Shown here one piece after another: positions 1 to 8,830 of a stretch of 64,000 bases of DNA. Location: the NCBI GenBank assembly GCA_903822975.1, contig CAIJRD010000001.1, positions 1 through 64,000 of the forward strand. Direction: 5' to 3'. The notes under the pieces are model-generated. The model made no database searches. It was not told the origin of the DNA and saw nothing but the letters and a program-made list of their open reading frames with translations. A program made the translations under genes and the position numbers. This DNA is from an uncultured Sinobacteraceae bacterium. GTDB taxonomy: Bacteria > Pseudomonadota > Gammaproteobacteria > Nevskiales > Nevskiaceae. How positions within the stretch are numbered: position 1 is the stretch's first letter; each line of letters opens with the position of its first letter.

Positions 1-17
1 GCACCTGAGGTGCGCCC

Positions 18-121
18 GACGCAGGTCTGCTTACTTGCTGGCCGACGCAGGTCTGCTTACTTGCTGGCCGACGCAGGTCTGCTTACTTGCTGGCCGACGC
101 AGGTCTGCTTACTTGCTGGCT
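18..121. repeat. 26-bp tandem repeat, four copies
   Basis: Four head-to-tail copies of a 26-bp unit start at 18, 44, 70 and 96; the last differs at its final base. Each unit, read on the minus strand, contains the codons Ala-Ser-Lys-stop that end the small secreted-protein gene at 109-378. The array therefore looks like repeated duplication of that gene's 3' end. The unit length is not a multiple of three. A 13-bp palindrome lies just outside the array at 1-13. Confidence 0.9.
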
Positions 122-378
122 GGTGCAGGCGCGGCAGGTGTCGCAGGCGCCGCGGCAGCTGCGGCCGGCGCGGGCGCCGCGGCAGTGGCATCGGCGTCCT
201 TCGCCCAGGTGCCCTTGGCCGACAGGCACTGCTTCTTGGTCTTCTTCATATCCATGCTGCCGTCCTGCAATTTGCAGTGATGCGTCTGTGGCGTCGACGT
301 CGATTTGGCATACGCGCCACCACTGATTGCGAGGATCACGCCAAGCGTCGTCACACGAAGCAGGTTGGAAACGTTCAT
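109..378 (-). CDS. small secreted protein with Ala/Pro-rich tail, unknown function
   Basis: This 89-residue protein starts at the ATG at 378, preceded by AAGGA at a good distance; a longer frame upstream has no such site. Residues 1-23 form a signal peptide ending in GGAYA. The mature part has a short Lys-rich segment with two cysteines 15 residues apart (HCKLQDG...KKQCLSAKG), then about 35 residues almost entirely Ala and Pro. I recognise no family; the paired cysteines suggest one disulfide in the periplasm. The stop codon lies inside the last copy of a 26-bp repeat, so the C-terminus may vary between strains. Confidence 0.7.
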   Translation of the reverse strand: MNVSNLLRVTTLGVILAISGGAYAKSTSTPQTHHCKLQDGSMDMKKTKKQCLSAKGTWAKDADATAAAPAPAAAAAAPATPAAPAPASK

Positions 379-633
379 CTTGAAGTCCTTCTGGTGGTTG
401 AGGGCGATGGAGTTTATCGATTTGGAATCGTCTGTGGCCAACCCGCTTTTCGGGAGGCCTGATCGGTGGTTCGTCGTATGAAGGCGCGCCGCGCGAGTGT
501 CGAACTGAAGCACGTCGAAGACGCGATTCCCGCTTTGAATACCCTCATCCGGGCAACGACTTTCGTCGGACACCTCGCTGGGTGCAATGCGTCATAAACG
601 TTCACGCGAGCCTGAGCAAGCTGCGTCGAGCGC

Positions 634-2181
634 TCATTCCGCCGCGACGGCGACCGCGCCGCCGGCGGGCCGGCGGACCATCCAGCACAGCGGCACCAGC
701 AGCAGCGCCACCCAACCAGACAGCCAGAACAGATCCAGGCTCGACAGAAGATAACCCTGGCCGGTGACTTGACGCATCACCGCCGCTGCCGCGGACTCGG
801 CGGTGAGGCCCTGCACCTGCAGCTGTTCGAGTGTGGCGTGGAACGTTTGGTCGTACGCCGAGAGCGACTCCACCAGACGCGATTGATGCAGCGCTTCGCG
901 CCGGTCCCACCAAGTTGTGGTCAACGAGGTGGCGAAGCTACCGCCGGTGATGCGAAGGAAATTATTGAGGCCGGAAGCGGCGGGAACCGACGCGGGCGGC
1001 AAGCCGTCCAGGGTGATGGTGAGCATCGAGACGAAGAACATACTCATTGCGACACCCTGCACCATCAGCGGCGTGACGAACACCCAGAAGCTGGCGTCCG
1101 CCGGATAGGCTGCGCGCATGAAATAGGACAGCGCGAACACCACGAATGATGCGCTTGCGTACCAGCGCGCGTCGCCGCGCCCGATGAACTTGCCCACCAG
1201 CGGCGATACCACTACTGCAACCATGCCGCTCGGCGCGGACACCAGGCCGGCCCAGGTCGCGGTGTAGCCGAGCTGTTCTTGCAGCCACAGCGGCATCAGC
1301 ACCACGTTACCGAAGAACACCGCGTAGCCAAGACACAGGGCCAAGGTGCCCAGCGCGAAATTGCGTGACTTGAACAGGCTCAAGTTAACGATCGGCTGTT
1401 TCTCGCCCAACTCCCAGATGATCCAGGCTGCCAGGCTGATCACGGTGATCACCATGGTCACCACGATGCCGGTGTTGTCGAACCAATCCAGATTCTTGCC
1501 CTGGTCCAGAACGATCTGCAGCGAACCGACCCAGACGAACAACAGCACCAGGCCGACTTTGTCGATGCCGAGCTTGCGGGTCTGCGTCTCGCGCAGGCGA
1601 AGGTTGCGCCAGCAGACGAAGCCACAGAACACACCGACCGGCACGTTGATCAGGAAGATCCACTGCCAGGGAAAGTTGTCGGAGATGTAACCGCCAAGGA
1701 TCGGGCCGGCGATCGGCGCCACCAGCGTTGTCATCGACCAGATCGCCAGCGCCGAGCCCTTTTTCGATTCCGGAAACAACGACAGCAAGAGTGCCTGCGA
1801 TCCCGGAATCATCGGCCCGGACACGCCGCCCTGCATCACCCGGAACAGCAGCAGCACCGGCAAGCTCCAGGCAATACCGCACAGGAACGAGGCCAGTGTG
1901 AACAGGAGTATCGAAAGGACAAATGTTTTCACCACGCCGAAGCGCTGCATCAGCCAGCCGGTCAGCGGCACGGAAACGCCGTTGGCGACGGCGAAGGAGG
2001 TGATGATCCAGGTGCCGGAGTCGGTGGAGACGCCGAGGTTGCCGGCGATGGTCGGGATGGAGACGTTGGCAATCGTCGTATCGAGCACCTGCATGAAGGT
2101 GGCCATCGCCAGTGCGAAGATGGTCAGCGTGCGGGCGGCGCCGGTCAACGGCGCGGGAGCGGTTGGGGCGGCGGTGTTCAT
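634..2181 (-). CDS. emrB: DHA2-family multidrug efflux MFS transporter, EmrB type
   Basis: This 515-residue inner-membrane drug:proton antiporter fits the 14-helix DHA2 family. The first helix follows a short Ala/Pro leader and contains LDTTIANVSIPTIAGNLG, the family's hallmark motif D1. The tail is short and cytoplasmic. The start at 2181 was chosen because it lies 2 nt after the emrA stop and matches the family N-terminus; the frame runs on upstream only as a shadow of emrA. It is the last gene of a four-gene operon with an adaptor and an outer-membrane channel, so it should form a tripartite pump exporting hydrophobic drugs or uncouplers. Substrate is unknown. Confidence 0.93.
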   Translation of the reverse strand: MNTAAPTAPAPLTGAARTLTIFALAMATFMQVLDTTIANVSIPTIAGNLGVSTDSGTWIITSFAVANGVSVPLTGWLMQRFGVVKTFVLSILLFTLASFLCGIAWSLPVLLLFRVMQGGVSGPMIPGSQALLLSLFPESKKGSALAIWSMTTLVAPIAGPILGGYISDNFPWQWIFLINVPVGVFCGFVCWRNLRLRETQTRKLGIDKVGLVLLFVWVGSLQIVLDQGKNLDWFDNTGIVVTMVITVISLAAWIIWELGEKQPIVNLSLFKSRNFALGTLALCLGYAVFFGNVVLMPLWLQEQLGYTATWAGLVSAPSGMVAVVVSPLVGKFIGRGDARWYASASFVVFALSYFMRAAYPADASFWVFVTPLMVQGVAMSMFFVSMLTITLDGLPPASVPAASGLNNFLRITGGSFATSLTTTWWDRREALHQSRLVESLSAYDQTFHATLEQLQVQGLTAESAAAAVMRQVTGQGYLLSSLDLFWLSGWVALLLVPLCWMVRRPAGGAVAVAAE

Positions 2182-2183
2182 AA

Positions 2184-3455
2184 TTAGCGCCCGACGCGAG
2201 TGGCAGCGGCGATGCGCGTGCTGCCGGTGTTGGCCGCGATGATCTGCGCGATCCGCGATTCCACCGCCGGATCGTTGCCGCGGCTCGCCTGTGTCGGCAT
2301 CGGCTGGCTGCGCACCTGCGATGCGATCAGCGCACCGGAGGTGTCGCGAATGTCGACCTTGACCGTCATCGACAGGCCGACGCGCAGCGGATGAGTCTGC
2401 AATTCGTCCGGATCGAGCGCGATGCGCACTGGCACGCGCTGGACGATCTTGATCCAGTTGCCGGATGCGTTCTGCGCCGGCAGCAGTGCGAATACCGAAC
2501 CGCTGCCGGCGGACAACCCCGACAGCTTGCCGTGGTACTGGAAGCGGCCACCGAAAATGTCTGCCGTGAGCGTCACCGGCTGGCCGACGCGCATATCGGC
2601 CAGCTGCACTTCCTTGAAGTTTGCGTCCACCCAAACGCTATCGAGCGGCACGATCGCCATCAGCGGCGCGCCTGCGGCCACATGTTGACCTAGCTGCACG
2701 GCGCGGCGCGCCACCACGCCCGCGACCGGCGCTTCGATGCGGGTGCGTCGTATAGCTAGCGCCGCGTCACGCACGGCGGCTTCGGCCGCCAGCACCTGAG
2801 GATGGCTATCGACCGACGTGCCCTCGATCAGCGCCAGCGTCGCGTTGAGCGATTCGCGCGCCTCGGCGAGACTCGCCTGCATCTGCACGACGCTGTCCTT
2901 GCTGTGCGACAGCTCCTCTGCAGAAATGGCGCCATCCTGCAACAGGCCGACGCGGCGCCGGTAATCATCCTGCGCACGCTTTAACGCCACCTCACGGTCG
3001 GCAACCTGCGCCTGCAACTGCTCGGACGTTGCGAATAGCGTGCGCACCTGGCGCACGGCGCGAGCCAGGTTGGCCTCGGCACTGCCCATCGCCACAGTGG
3101 CATCGGCCGGATCGAGCTGCACCAGCAGCTGATTGCGGTCGACGCCCTGGGTGTTGTCTGCATCAAGACTGATGACCGTGCCGGGCACCTCGCTGGTCAC
3201 CTGCACCAGGTCGCCTTCGACGTAGGAATCATCCGTGGTCTGGAAGTGGCGGGCGTAAGTTGCCCAGTAAGCCCCGTATGAAGCAAGGGCGAAGCTTGTC
3301 GCGACGCCCAGCGCGATCAGGTTGCGGCGGCGCTTGTCTTGGGTACCTGCTGCAACCGGGCCAGCGACGTTGGCCTTCGCCGTGTCTGTAACGGAGTCTG
3401 AAGCTGAGGCTTCAGCGGTGGTTCTCGTTTCGCTATTGGTTTCTGCATTGTTCAT
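2184..3455 (-). CDS. emrA: HlyD/EmrA-family periplasmic adaptor of efflux pump
   Basis: This 423-residue membrane-fusion protein links the EmrB transporter to an outer-membrane channel. A cytoplasmic leader of about 45 residues precedes one membrane helix (LIALGVATSFALASYGAYWA). Next come a lipoyl/barrel segment (SEVPGTVISLDADNTQGV), a long coiled-coil hairpin and the matching barrel half (RIEAPVAGVVARRAVQLGQ). The C-terminal 30 residues are polar. AGGAGA precedes the ATG. It sits 32 nt downstream of the outer-membrane factor gene and 2 nt upstream of emrB, so the three are probably translationally coupled. Confidence 0.93.
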   Translation of the reverse strand: MNNAETNSETRTTAEASASDSVTDTAKANVAGPVAAGTQDKRRRNLIALGVATSFALASYGAYWATYARHFQTTDDSYVEGDLVQVTSEVPGTVISLDADNTQGVDRNQLLVQLDPADATVAMGSAEANLARAVRQVRTLFATSEQLQAQVADREVALKRAQDDYRRRVGLLQDGAISAEELSHSKDSVVQMQASLAEARESLNATLALIEGTSVDSHPQVLAAEAAVRDAALAIRRTRIEAPVAGVVARRAVQLGQHVAAGAPLMAIVPLDSVWVDANFKEVQLADMRVGQPVTLTADIFGGRFQYHGKLSGLSAGSGSVFALLPAQNASGNWIKIVQRVPVRIALDPDELQTHPLRVGLSMTVKVDIRDTSGALIASQVRSQPMPTQASRGNDPAVESRIAQIIAANTGSTRIAAATRVGR

Positions 3456-3487
3456 TGTCGTTCTCCTGTTCTGGTCGAATGCGCGGT

Positions 3488-4903
3488 TTAAAGCGGAAGC
3501 TGCGCGTCGGGATCGAAGCTGCCGCCCACGGCGAGCAGCAGGTTGATTCGGGCGATGGCCTGATCTGAAACGAGTTCGACGTGCTCGCCACGTGCAGACA
3601 GCACACGGGTCTGGCTGCCGAGCACAGTGAGGTAGCTGGTCATGCCGTTGCGATAACGTTCCTCGGCCAACTGATAGGCCGCCTCGGCCTCGTCCAGCGA
3701 CTTCTGCTGGTCGATCAGCTCCGCATCGAGTGCGCGGATCAGGCTTAGCTGATCTGCGGCTTGTTGCACCGCATGCAGGACCGTCTCGTTGTAACCATCG
3801 ACGGCGGCGTCGATTTCAGCGGTGGCGCCGCGGTATTCCGACCTCAGACGCCCTGCATCGAATACCGGCAAATGCAGCGCGGGCCCGGCGCCGGCGCTGC
3901 CGGAGGCGGCCTGGAACAGGTTGCCGAATCCGATCGCACTGGTCGCAGCGAAGGCAACCAGGTTCACGTCGGGGTAGAACGCCGCCTTTGCCGCAGCCTG
4001 GCCGGAGGTGGCAGCTTCGACACGGTCGCGCGCCGCGAGGATGTCGGGGCGGCGGCCGATCAGGTCCGCCGGCAGCGCCGTTGGCAACGGCAAGGCAGCA
4101 GCGGGATCGAGGCTCGGCGTTTCGATTGCGGCATAGGCCTCGGCGCCGTGTCCGCTGAGCGCGGCCAGTTGGTGGATAGTCAGCTCGACCGCAGCCTGCG
4201 CCTGCTTCAGCGCGACCTGCGCTTGCGGTACCGCGCCTTCGGCCTCGTGCAACTCGATTTTGCTGTCGAGCCCGGCATCGACGCGCTTGCGGGTGATCTC
4301 CAGAATGCCCTGGCGCTGCGCCAAGGATCGCTGCGCCACCTCGGCAAGCGCATGGTTACGGAACAGCTCGACATAGCCCTGTGCGACCGCACCACTGAGC
4401 GCCAGGCGGGCGCTTGCGGCATCCAGCACTTCGGCGGATGTCTGCGAACGCGCCTGTTTCAGCAGCGAGGACTGACGGCCCCAAAAGTCCAGATCCCAGG
4501 ACAGATTCAGACCCTGCGAACCTTGCCAGTAGGTGCCGCCGGCGAACGGCGGCGGAATCTCGCCGTGGCGGCTGAAACGCTCGCGGGTCTCCTGCGCGTC
4601 GTACGACACCGACGGGTACAGCCCGGCGTTGCTGGCATCGGCCATCGCTTGCGCTTCGCGAACTCGTGCCATCGCCTGTGCAAGGCCGGGGTTGTTGGCC
4701 AGTGCGTCCTGCATCAGGCGATCCAGTTGGGCATCGCCAAAGGCGGCCCACCAGGTCTGCGTTGGCCGCTGCATCGCGCCCGACGCGGTAAGGCCGAGCG
4801 TGGAGCCAGCTATCGGCTGCTGCTGCGGCCCGGTTTTCGGCACGGTGACGCAGGCGGTGATCGCCAAGGTCGCGGCGAAGGCAGTGAGGCGGAAGGTATT
4901 CAT
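3488..4903 (-). CDS. outer-membrane factor lipoprotein, NodT/OprM family
   Basis: A 471-residue RND/MFS-type outer-membrane channel. The start at 4903 gives a lipoprotein signal peptide with lipobox ITAC (Cys20) and is preceded by AGGAAA; the 16 residues upstream in frame do not look like a leader. The body shows two homologous halves typical of TolC-like proteins: long amphipathic helices rich in Ala, Gln and Glu, and strands such as YPSVSYDAQETRERF and YPDVNLVAFAATSAIGF. It lies between an AhpD-like gene and emrA in one operon and should be the exit duct of the pump. OprM-like and NodT-like names both fit. Confidence 0.92.
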   Translation of the reverse strand: MNTFRLTAFAATLAITACVTVPKTGPQQQPIAGSTLGLTASGAMQRPTQTWWAAFGDAQLDRLMQDALANNPGLAQAMARVREAQAMADASNAGLYPSVSYDAQETRERFSRHGEIPPPFAGGTYWQGSQGLNLSWDLDFWGRQSSLLKQARSQTSAEVLDAASARLALSGAVAQGYVELFRNHALAEVAQRSLAQRQGILEITRKRVDAGLDSKIELHEAEGAVPQAQVALKQAQAAVELTIHQLAALSGHGAEAYAAIETPSLDPAAALPLPTALPADLIGRRPDILAARDRVEAATSGQAAAKAAFYPDVNLVAFAATSAIGFGNLFQAASGSAGAGPALHLPVFDAGRLRSEYRGATAEIDAAVDGYNETVLHAVQQAADQLSLIRALDAELIDQQKSLDEAEAAYQLAEERYRNGMTSYLTVLGSQTRVLSARGEHVELVSDQAIARINLLLAVGGSFDPDAQLPL

Positions 4904-4925
4904 GGCTATTTCCTGTCGTGAGCGC

Positions 4926-5363
4926 TCAGACCGGCGTCTTGCGAAAGGCAATGGCGAAGCGGTTCCAGGCGTTGATGGTCGAGACCAGCAGCGTCAGGTC
5001 GACCATCTCCTCCGGAGTGAAATGCGGCTTCACCTGATTCCAGACTTCGTCCGGGACATGGCTCTGGGCGACCAGGGTCACCGCTTCGGTCCACTCCAGC
5101 GCGGCGCGTTCGCGGTCGGAGTAGAACGGGGTTTCGCGCCAGACCACCACCGCCGCCAGGCGGCGTTCGGACTCGCCGGCCTTGCGTGCGTCGCTGCTAT
5201 GCAGGTCGACGCAGTAGGCGCAGCCGTTGATCTGCGAGGCGCGCAGCCGCACCAGTTCGACCAGGGACTTTTCCAGGCTGGACTTGGCAATCCGCAGCTC
5301 CAGGCCGCTCATGGCCTTGATCGCTTCGGGACTCGATTTGTAGAAGTTGAGACGAGGTTCCAT
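4926..5363 (-). CDS. AhpD-like carboxymuconolactone-decarboxylase-family protein
   Basis: This 145-residue all-helical protein belongs to the CMD/AhpD family. The redox motif CAYCVDLHSSDARKAG (residues about 48-63) has the CxxC...H arrangement of alkylhydroperoxidase-like members, which reduce peroxides using thiols. Length is usual for the single-domain group. It is the first gene of the efflux operon, divergent from a LysR regulator, with 22 nt to the next gene. A peroxidase beside a drug pump suggests a combined response to a redox-active compound; that link is inference. Confidence 0.85.
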   Translation of the reverse strand: MEPRLNFYKSSPEAIKAMSGLELRIAKSSLEKSLVELVRLRASQINGCAYCVDLHSSDARKAGESERRLAAVVVWRETPFYSDRERAALEWTEAVTLVAQSHVPDEVWNQVKPHFTPEEMVDLTLLVSTINAWNRFAIAFRKTPV

Positions 5364-5470
5364 GGGTGCGGCTCCTTCAGATGGCGCCCTCGGCGAGGGC
5401 GGCTATTCGATTGCGCACACGATATGATCGGCAACAGTGTTCGATAAGATGGCGAAATAACGAATCTTTA

Positions 5471-5484
5471 TCCTATAAATAGGA
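5471..5484. promoter_or_regulatory. palindrome in emr/lysR divergent promoter
   Basis: A perfect 14-bp palindrome, TCCTATAAATAGGA, lies 24 bp upstream of the LysR start in the 144-bp gap between divergent genes. Its place and AT-rich centre suit an autoregulatory LysR site or an overlapping promoter. Binding is inferred only. Confidence 0.45.
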
Positions 5485-5507
5485 CAATATGAGCATGGAG
5501 CCTGTCG

Positions 5508-6410
5508 ATGGACCTTAATGACCTGCGCTTCTTCGCGCTGATCGTCGAACACGGCGGCTTCAGCGCCGCCGAGCGCCAGGCGCACATCACCAAATCCAAA
5601 TTGAGCCGCCGCATTGCCCTGCTGGAAGATCGCCTCGGCGTGCGCCTGCTCCAGCGCAGCACCCGCAAACTGACGCTGACAGACGCCGGACGCGCGTTCT
5701 ATCAACACTGCGCGGCGATGGTGGTGGAAGCAGATGCAGCCCGGCAGGCGGTCGAACTGCTGCGCAGCGAGCCGGCCGGCACCGTGCGACTGACCTGCCC
5801 TTCGGCAATGGCGCAGTTCTATGTCACCGCAATCGTCGCGGACTTCATGCGGCTGTATCCCAAGGTGAGGGTGGTGCTGGACTCCAGCGACCGACTGGCC
5901 AACTTGCTCGAAGAGGGCATCGATATCGCACTACGGCCATTTGATCTGGGTTTGACCGAGCCGGGCTTGATCGCCCGCCGGGTCGCAACCGGCCGCCTGG
6001 TGTTGACCGCCAGCCCCGCCTACGCCGAATCGCGGCCTGCACTGGAGGACCCTGCGCAGCTCTCGCAGCACGACACCATCGGCGCGCTGCGCGATGGCCC
6101 GGAGCAAAGCTGGACGCTGACCTCCGGCGACGGCCGCACGCTCAAGGTGCCGCACCGGCCGCGCTTTCTGGGTACGGATTACAGCGTGCAGTACGAGGCA
6201 GCACGAGGCGGTGTCGGCGTGGCATTTCTGCCGCTACGGCTGGTTTGGCGCGGTCTGAAAGATGGCTCGCTGGTGCACGTCGCCAAGGACTGGGGAACGC
6301 CAGAGCAGGGCATCCACATGGTGTTTCCGAGCCGGCGCGGCATGCTGCCTTCCGTACGTGCGCTGCTCGACTACCTCGCGGAGCGAATGCCCACTGCGAT
6401 GGCGGACTGA
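5508..6410 (+). CDS. LysR-family transcriptional regulator
   Basis: A 300-residue regulator with an N-terminal winged helix-turn-helix (residues 1-60, core FSAAERQAHITKSKLSRRIA) and a periplasmic-binding-like effector domain from about residue 90. It is closest in style to the CrgA/AaeR-like group that controls efflux or aromatic genes. It is transcribed away from the ahpD-like/emr operon, the standard layout for a LysR protein controlling its neighbour. The ATG follows the palindrome at 5471-5484. Confidence 0.92.
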   Translation: MDLNDLRFFALIVEHGGFSAAERQAHITKSKLSRRIALLEDRLGVRLLQRSTRKLTLTDAGRAFYQHCAAMVVEADAARQAVELLRSEPAGTVRLTCPSAMAQFYVTAIVADFMRLYPKVRVVLDSSDRLANLLEEGIDIALRPFDLGLTEPGLIARRVATGRLVLTASPAYAESRPALEDPAQLSQHDTIGALRDGPEQSWTLTSGDGRTLKVPHRPRFLGTDYSVQYEAARGGVGVAFLPLRLVWRGLKDGSLVHVAKDWGTPEQGIHMVFPSRRGMLPSVRALLDYLAERMPTAMAD

Positions 6411-6449
6411 AGGCGGCATCCGGAACTTCAGTCTCAGCAAAGTGCGCAG

Positions 6450-6626
6450 CTACGCGAGGCTGAAGCCTCGATACCCATTCGCAGCAACCTGGTCGCACAG
6501 ATCGCGATAGGTGCCGACACCGCCGACGCAGGGCATGAACACGCGCGGCTTGCCCGGCACATTCGCGCCCGGATACCAGGTATGTCGATCTTTCGGAAAC
6601 AGTGCTGAGTCGGACACCAGTTGCGC
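6450..6626 (-). pseudogene. C-terminal relic of a Baeyer-Villiger monooxygenase
   Basis: On the minus strand, one frame ending in TAG at 6450-6452 reads about 58 codons that match the end of cyclohexanone/phenylacetone-type Baeyer-Villiger monooxygenases. It includes TLF-like ALFPKDRHTWYPGAN, then VPGKPRVFMPCVGGVGTYR and DQVAANGYRGFSLA before the stop. An in-frame stop lies a few codons further upstream and nothing of the Rossmann domains remains. It lies downstream of the acyl-CoA ligase gene in the same orientation, so a former oxidation pathway may have been lost. Family assignment comes from remembered C-terminal motifs. Confidence 0.7.
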
Positions 6627-6705
6627 GTGTTCGCATCCTGTGTTGCTTCACGCCTTCACGCGCGCGGCGCGAAACAATCCTGGTCTGCTACTGCTACTGC
6701 GACTG

Positions 6706-8385
6706 CTATCGATCGCTCACTGCGCTATTCGGCTCGACGGGCGAGAGCATTTGCCTGAGTTTGTACTTGAGCACTTTGCCGCCCACAGTCACCGGCAGAT
6801 CCTCGACGACGACGAATTGCTTGGGACATTCGTAGCCGGCCAGGCGCTCGCGACAGAAGGCGGAGAGTGCTGCGTGTTCGATACGTTCGCCGAGTCGCGG
6901 AACGATGACGGCGGTGACCCGCTCGCCCCACTGTTCGTCGGGGAGACCAACCACGGCGACTCTCGCCACGGAAGGATGCAGCGCAACCACGGCTTCGACG
7001 CGCAGACTCGACACGTTCTCGCCGCCCGATTTCACCACGTCCTTGTAGCGATCGATCATCACCCGCAGACCGTCGCTACGGAATTCGCACATATCGCCGC
7101 TGTGGAACCATCCGTGGCGGAATGCGTTTCGCGTTGCCGCTTCGTCGCGGTAGTAACCGGCCGTCATCACTGGCGACCGATAGACCACTTCTCCCGGCAC
7201 GCCGGGCTGTTCGTGCAGCGAGTGTCCCTCGGCATCCATCACGGTCGATCCCAGCAGCGGTGACGGCAGACCGACGACGTTGATTGCCGGTGCGGTTTCG
7301 CGATACACCTGCGGCCAACGTTGCGGCCAGAAATGGTGAAGTGCGATGGCTTCGGTCTGGCCGAAGATTCCGATCAGCAATACACCATCGCAGAGTCGCT
7401 CGAGTTTCTCTGCGAGCGGCGGCGGCATTGAAGCCCAGCCGAAGGTGACGACCTGCAGACACTTGAGATCGTAGCGGTCTGCAGATGCTTCTACTGTGCG
7501 AACCAATTCGTTGGTCAGTTGAGGTGAGCCGCTGAACAACGCGGTCGGCCGCTCGCGGGTGATTGTCTCGGCGATTCTGGTCGGGTCGAAGCCACGGCCG
7601 ACGATCAGACTGCCGCCTGCAAACAAGGCGGCGAGTCCGAAGATTTGATCGCCGATGTGATAGATCAGCGGCAGAAACGAACACATGCGGAACTCGTTTT
7701 CGATACGCACGCCGCGCGAGTAACTCAAGGCTTGGTTGAGTGCGGCCAGATACGTGTAGGTGTGCGACAGCATCACGGCCTTGGGCATTGCAGTGGTGCC
7801 CGAGGTCATCAGGATCTCCCAGATGTCATCGCCGTGGATACGAACCTCGGGCTCGGTCTCGGGACGTCCATCCATCAAATCCTTCAACGATGGCAGGCCT
7901 GCGCTGTTGCCATCGATATCGCAGACAGCGGCGATGACGCGTACGCCTGCGCGTGTAAATGGCCGCTGCGCTTTGGACCACTGTTCAGCGTCGACGATGC
8001 CGACGCTTGCATCGACGTGACGCAAGCTATGCTCGACCATGTCGGGCGCCATCATGGTGTTGATCGGCACAGCGACGAGGCCCGCCTTGGCGATGGCGAT
8101 CTTGGCGATGAAGGCCTCATTGGAGTTGTCGCAAAACAGCGCGACACGATCGCCCCGGTTCAAGCCGGCCTGCAGCAGTCCATGCGCAATCCGGTTCGCC
8201 AGATGATCCGCTTGACGATACGTAATTCGCGCGAAGTCCGGGTCGCGTGTGGCGCACGGCGTTGCGATCAAAGCGAGCTTGTCCGGCTCGCTCCAGCTCA
8301 TGCGTTCGAAGATATCGCCGATGCTGATGCGCTCCCACCGGTTGTCGGCGCGGCGGTCGAAAAGGCGTTCTACGTCGATGGTCAT
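6706..8385 (-). CDS. class I adenylate-forming acyl-CoA ligase
   Basis: This 559-residue enzyme activates a carboxylic acid with ATP and transfers it to CoA. Visible motifs are the P-loop ILMTSGTTAMPKAVMLSH (the usual Gly after TT is Ala), the adenine motif GIFGQTEA, the ribose-binding HGWFHSGDMCEF, the hinge DRYKDVVKSGGENVSS and the C-terminal catalytic-lysine region VGGKVLKYKLR. Length is normal. The substrate cannot be read off; the family covers fatty, aromatic and steroid side-chain acids. It stands alone, divergent from the ferredoxin-reductase gene, with the relic monooxygenase just downstream. Confidence 0.9.
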   Translation of the reverse strand: MTIDVERLFDRRADNRWERISIGDIFERMSWSEPDKLALIATPCATRDPDFARITYRQADHLANRIAHGLLQAGLNRGDRVALFCDNSNEAFIAKIAIAKAGLVAVPINTMMAPDMVEHSLRHVDASVGIVDAEQWSKAQRPFTRAGVRVIAAVCDIDGNSAGLPSLKDLMDGRPETEPEVRIHGDDIWEILMTSGTTAMPKAVMLSHTYTYLAALNQALSYSRGVRIENEFRMCSFLPLIYHIGDQIFGLAALFAGGSLIVGRGFDPTRIAETITRERPTALFSGSPQLTNELVRTVEASADRYDLKCLQVVTFGWASMPPPLAEKLERLCDGVLLIGIFGQTEAIALHHFWPQRWPQVYRETAPAINVVGLPSPLLGSTVMDAEGHSLHEQPGVPGEVVYRSPVMTAGYYRDEAATRNAFRHGWFHSGDMCEFRSDGLRVMIDRYKDVVKSGGENVSSLRVEAVVALHPSVARVAVVGLPDEQWGERVTAVIVPRLGERIEHAALSAFCRERLAGYECPKQFVVVEDLPVTVGGKVLKYKLRQMLSPVEPNSAVSDR

Positions 8386-8830
8386 TGTCCAGGCCTCATT
8401 CCCTTGATGGACGCATGCGATAGCCGTGTCCGCTCGAGCGCCCTGCTGCAGGTATTCGCGTGCTGCGGCGGCGTTGTTTTGCTCAGCGACGTTAGAGTTT
8501 TTGATAGCACTAAGCTAGAACGCCCGATCACGCAGGCGCCCCACCCTTGCGGGTGAAAGACTTTGCACCGAGGCGCTCGGCAACCCAGGGGGGTTGCAGT
8601 GGTCGCAATGCAGCACTCCGCGACGCACGAATCGCGGTCGCACGCGGTCGTAACGGGGTTTGCACGGAGGGCTCGGGTTAAAGGCGCGTGCGTGCTTTCG
8701 CGGGCGGGCTGGGCGTCGAGCTGGAGGACGTGTCAAAGTCTGGGGGCCGGGAAACGCCACCTAGATCGCACAGGTTCTACGACGACTCAAGGGGCGGTAC
8801 AACGCATAACCAGAAACCAAGGAGCGGCCA
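8386..8830. other. divergent intergenic region, no gene seen
   Basis: About 445 bp separate the ligase and the ferredoxin-reductase gene. It must hold both promoters. I see a short hairpin around CACCCTTGCGGGTG near 8544 and a clear AAGGAG at 8819-8824 that sets the GTG start at 8831. No conserved reading frame is apparent on either strand. Confidence 0.6.

Noticed and set aside
1-121. Possible CRISPR array
   Set aside because: The 26-bp units are directly adjacent with no spacers, and they overlap the end of a coding gene.
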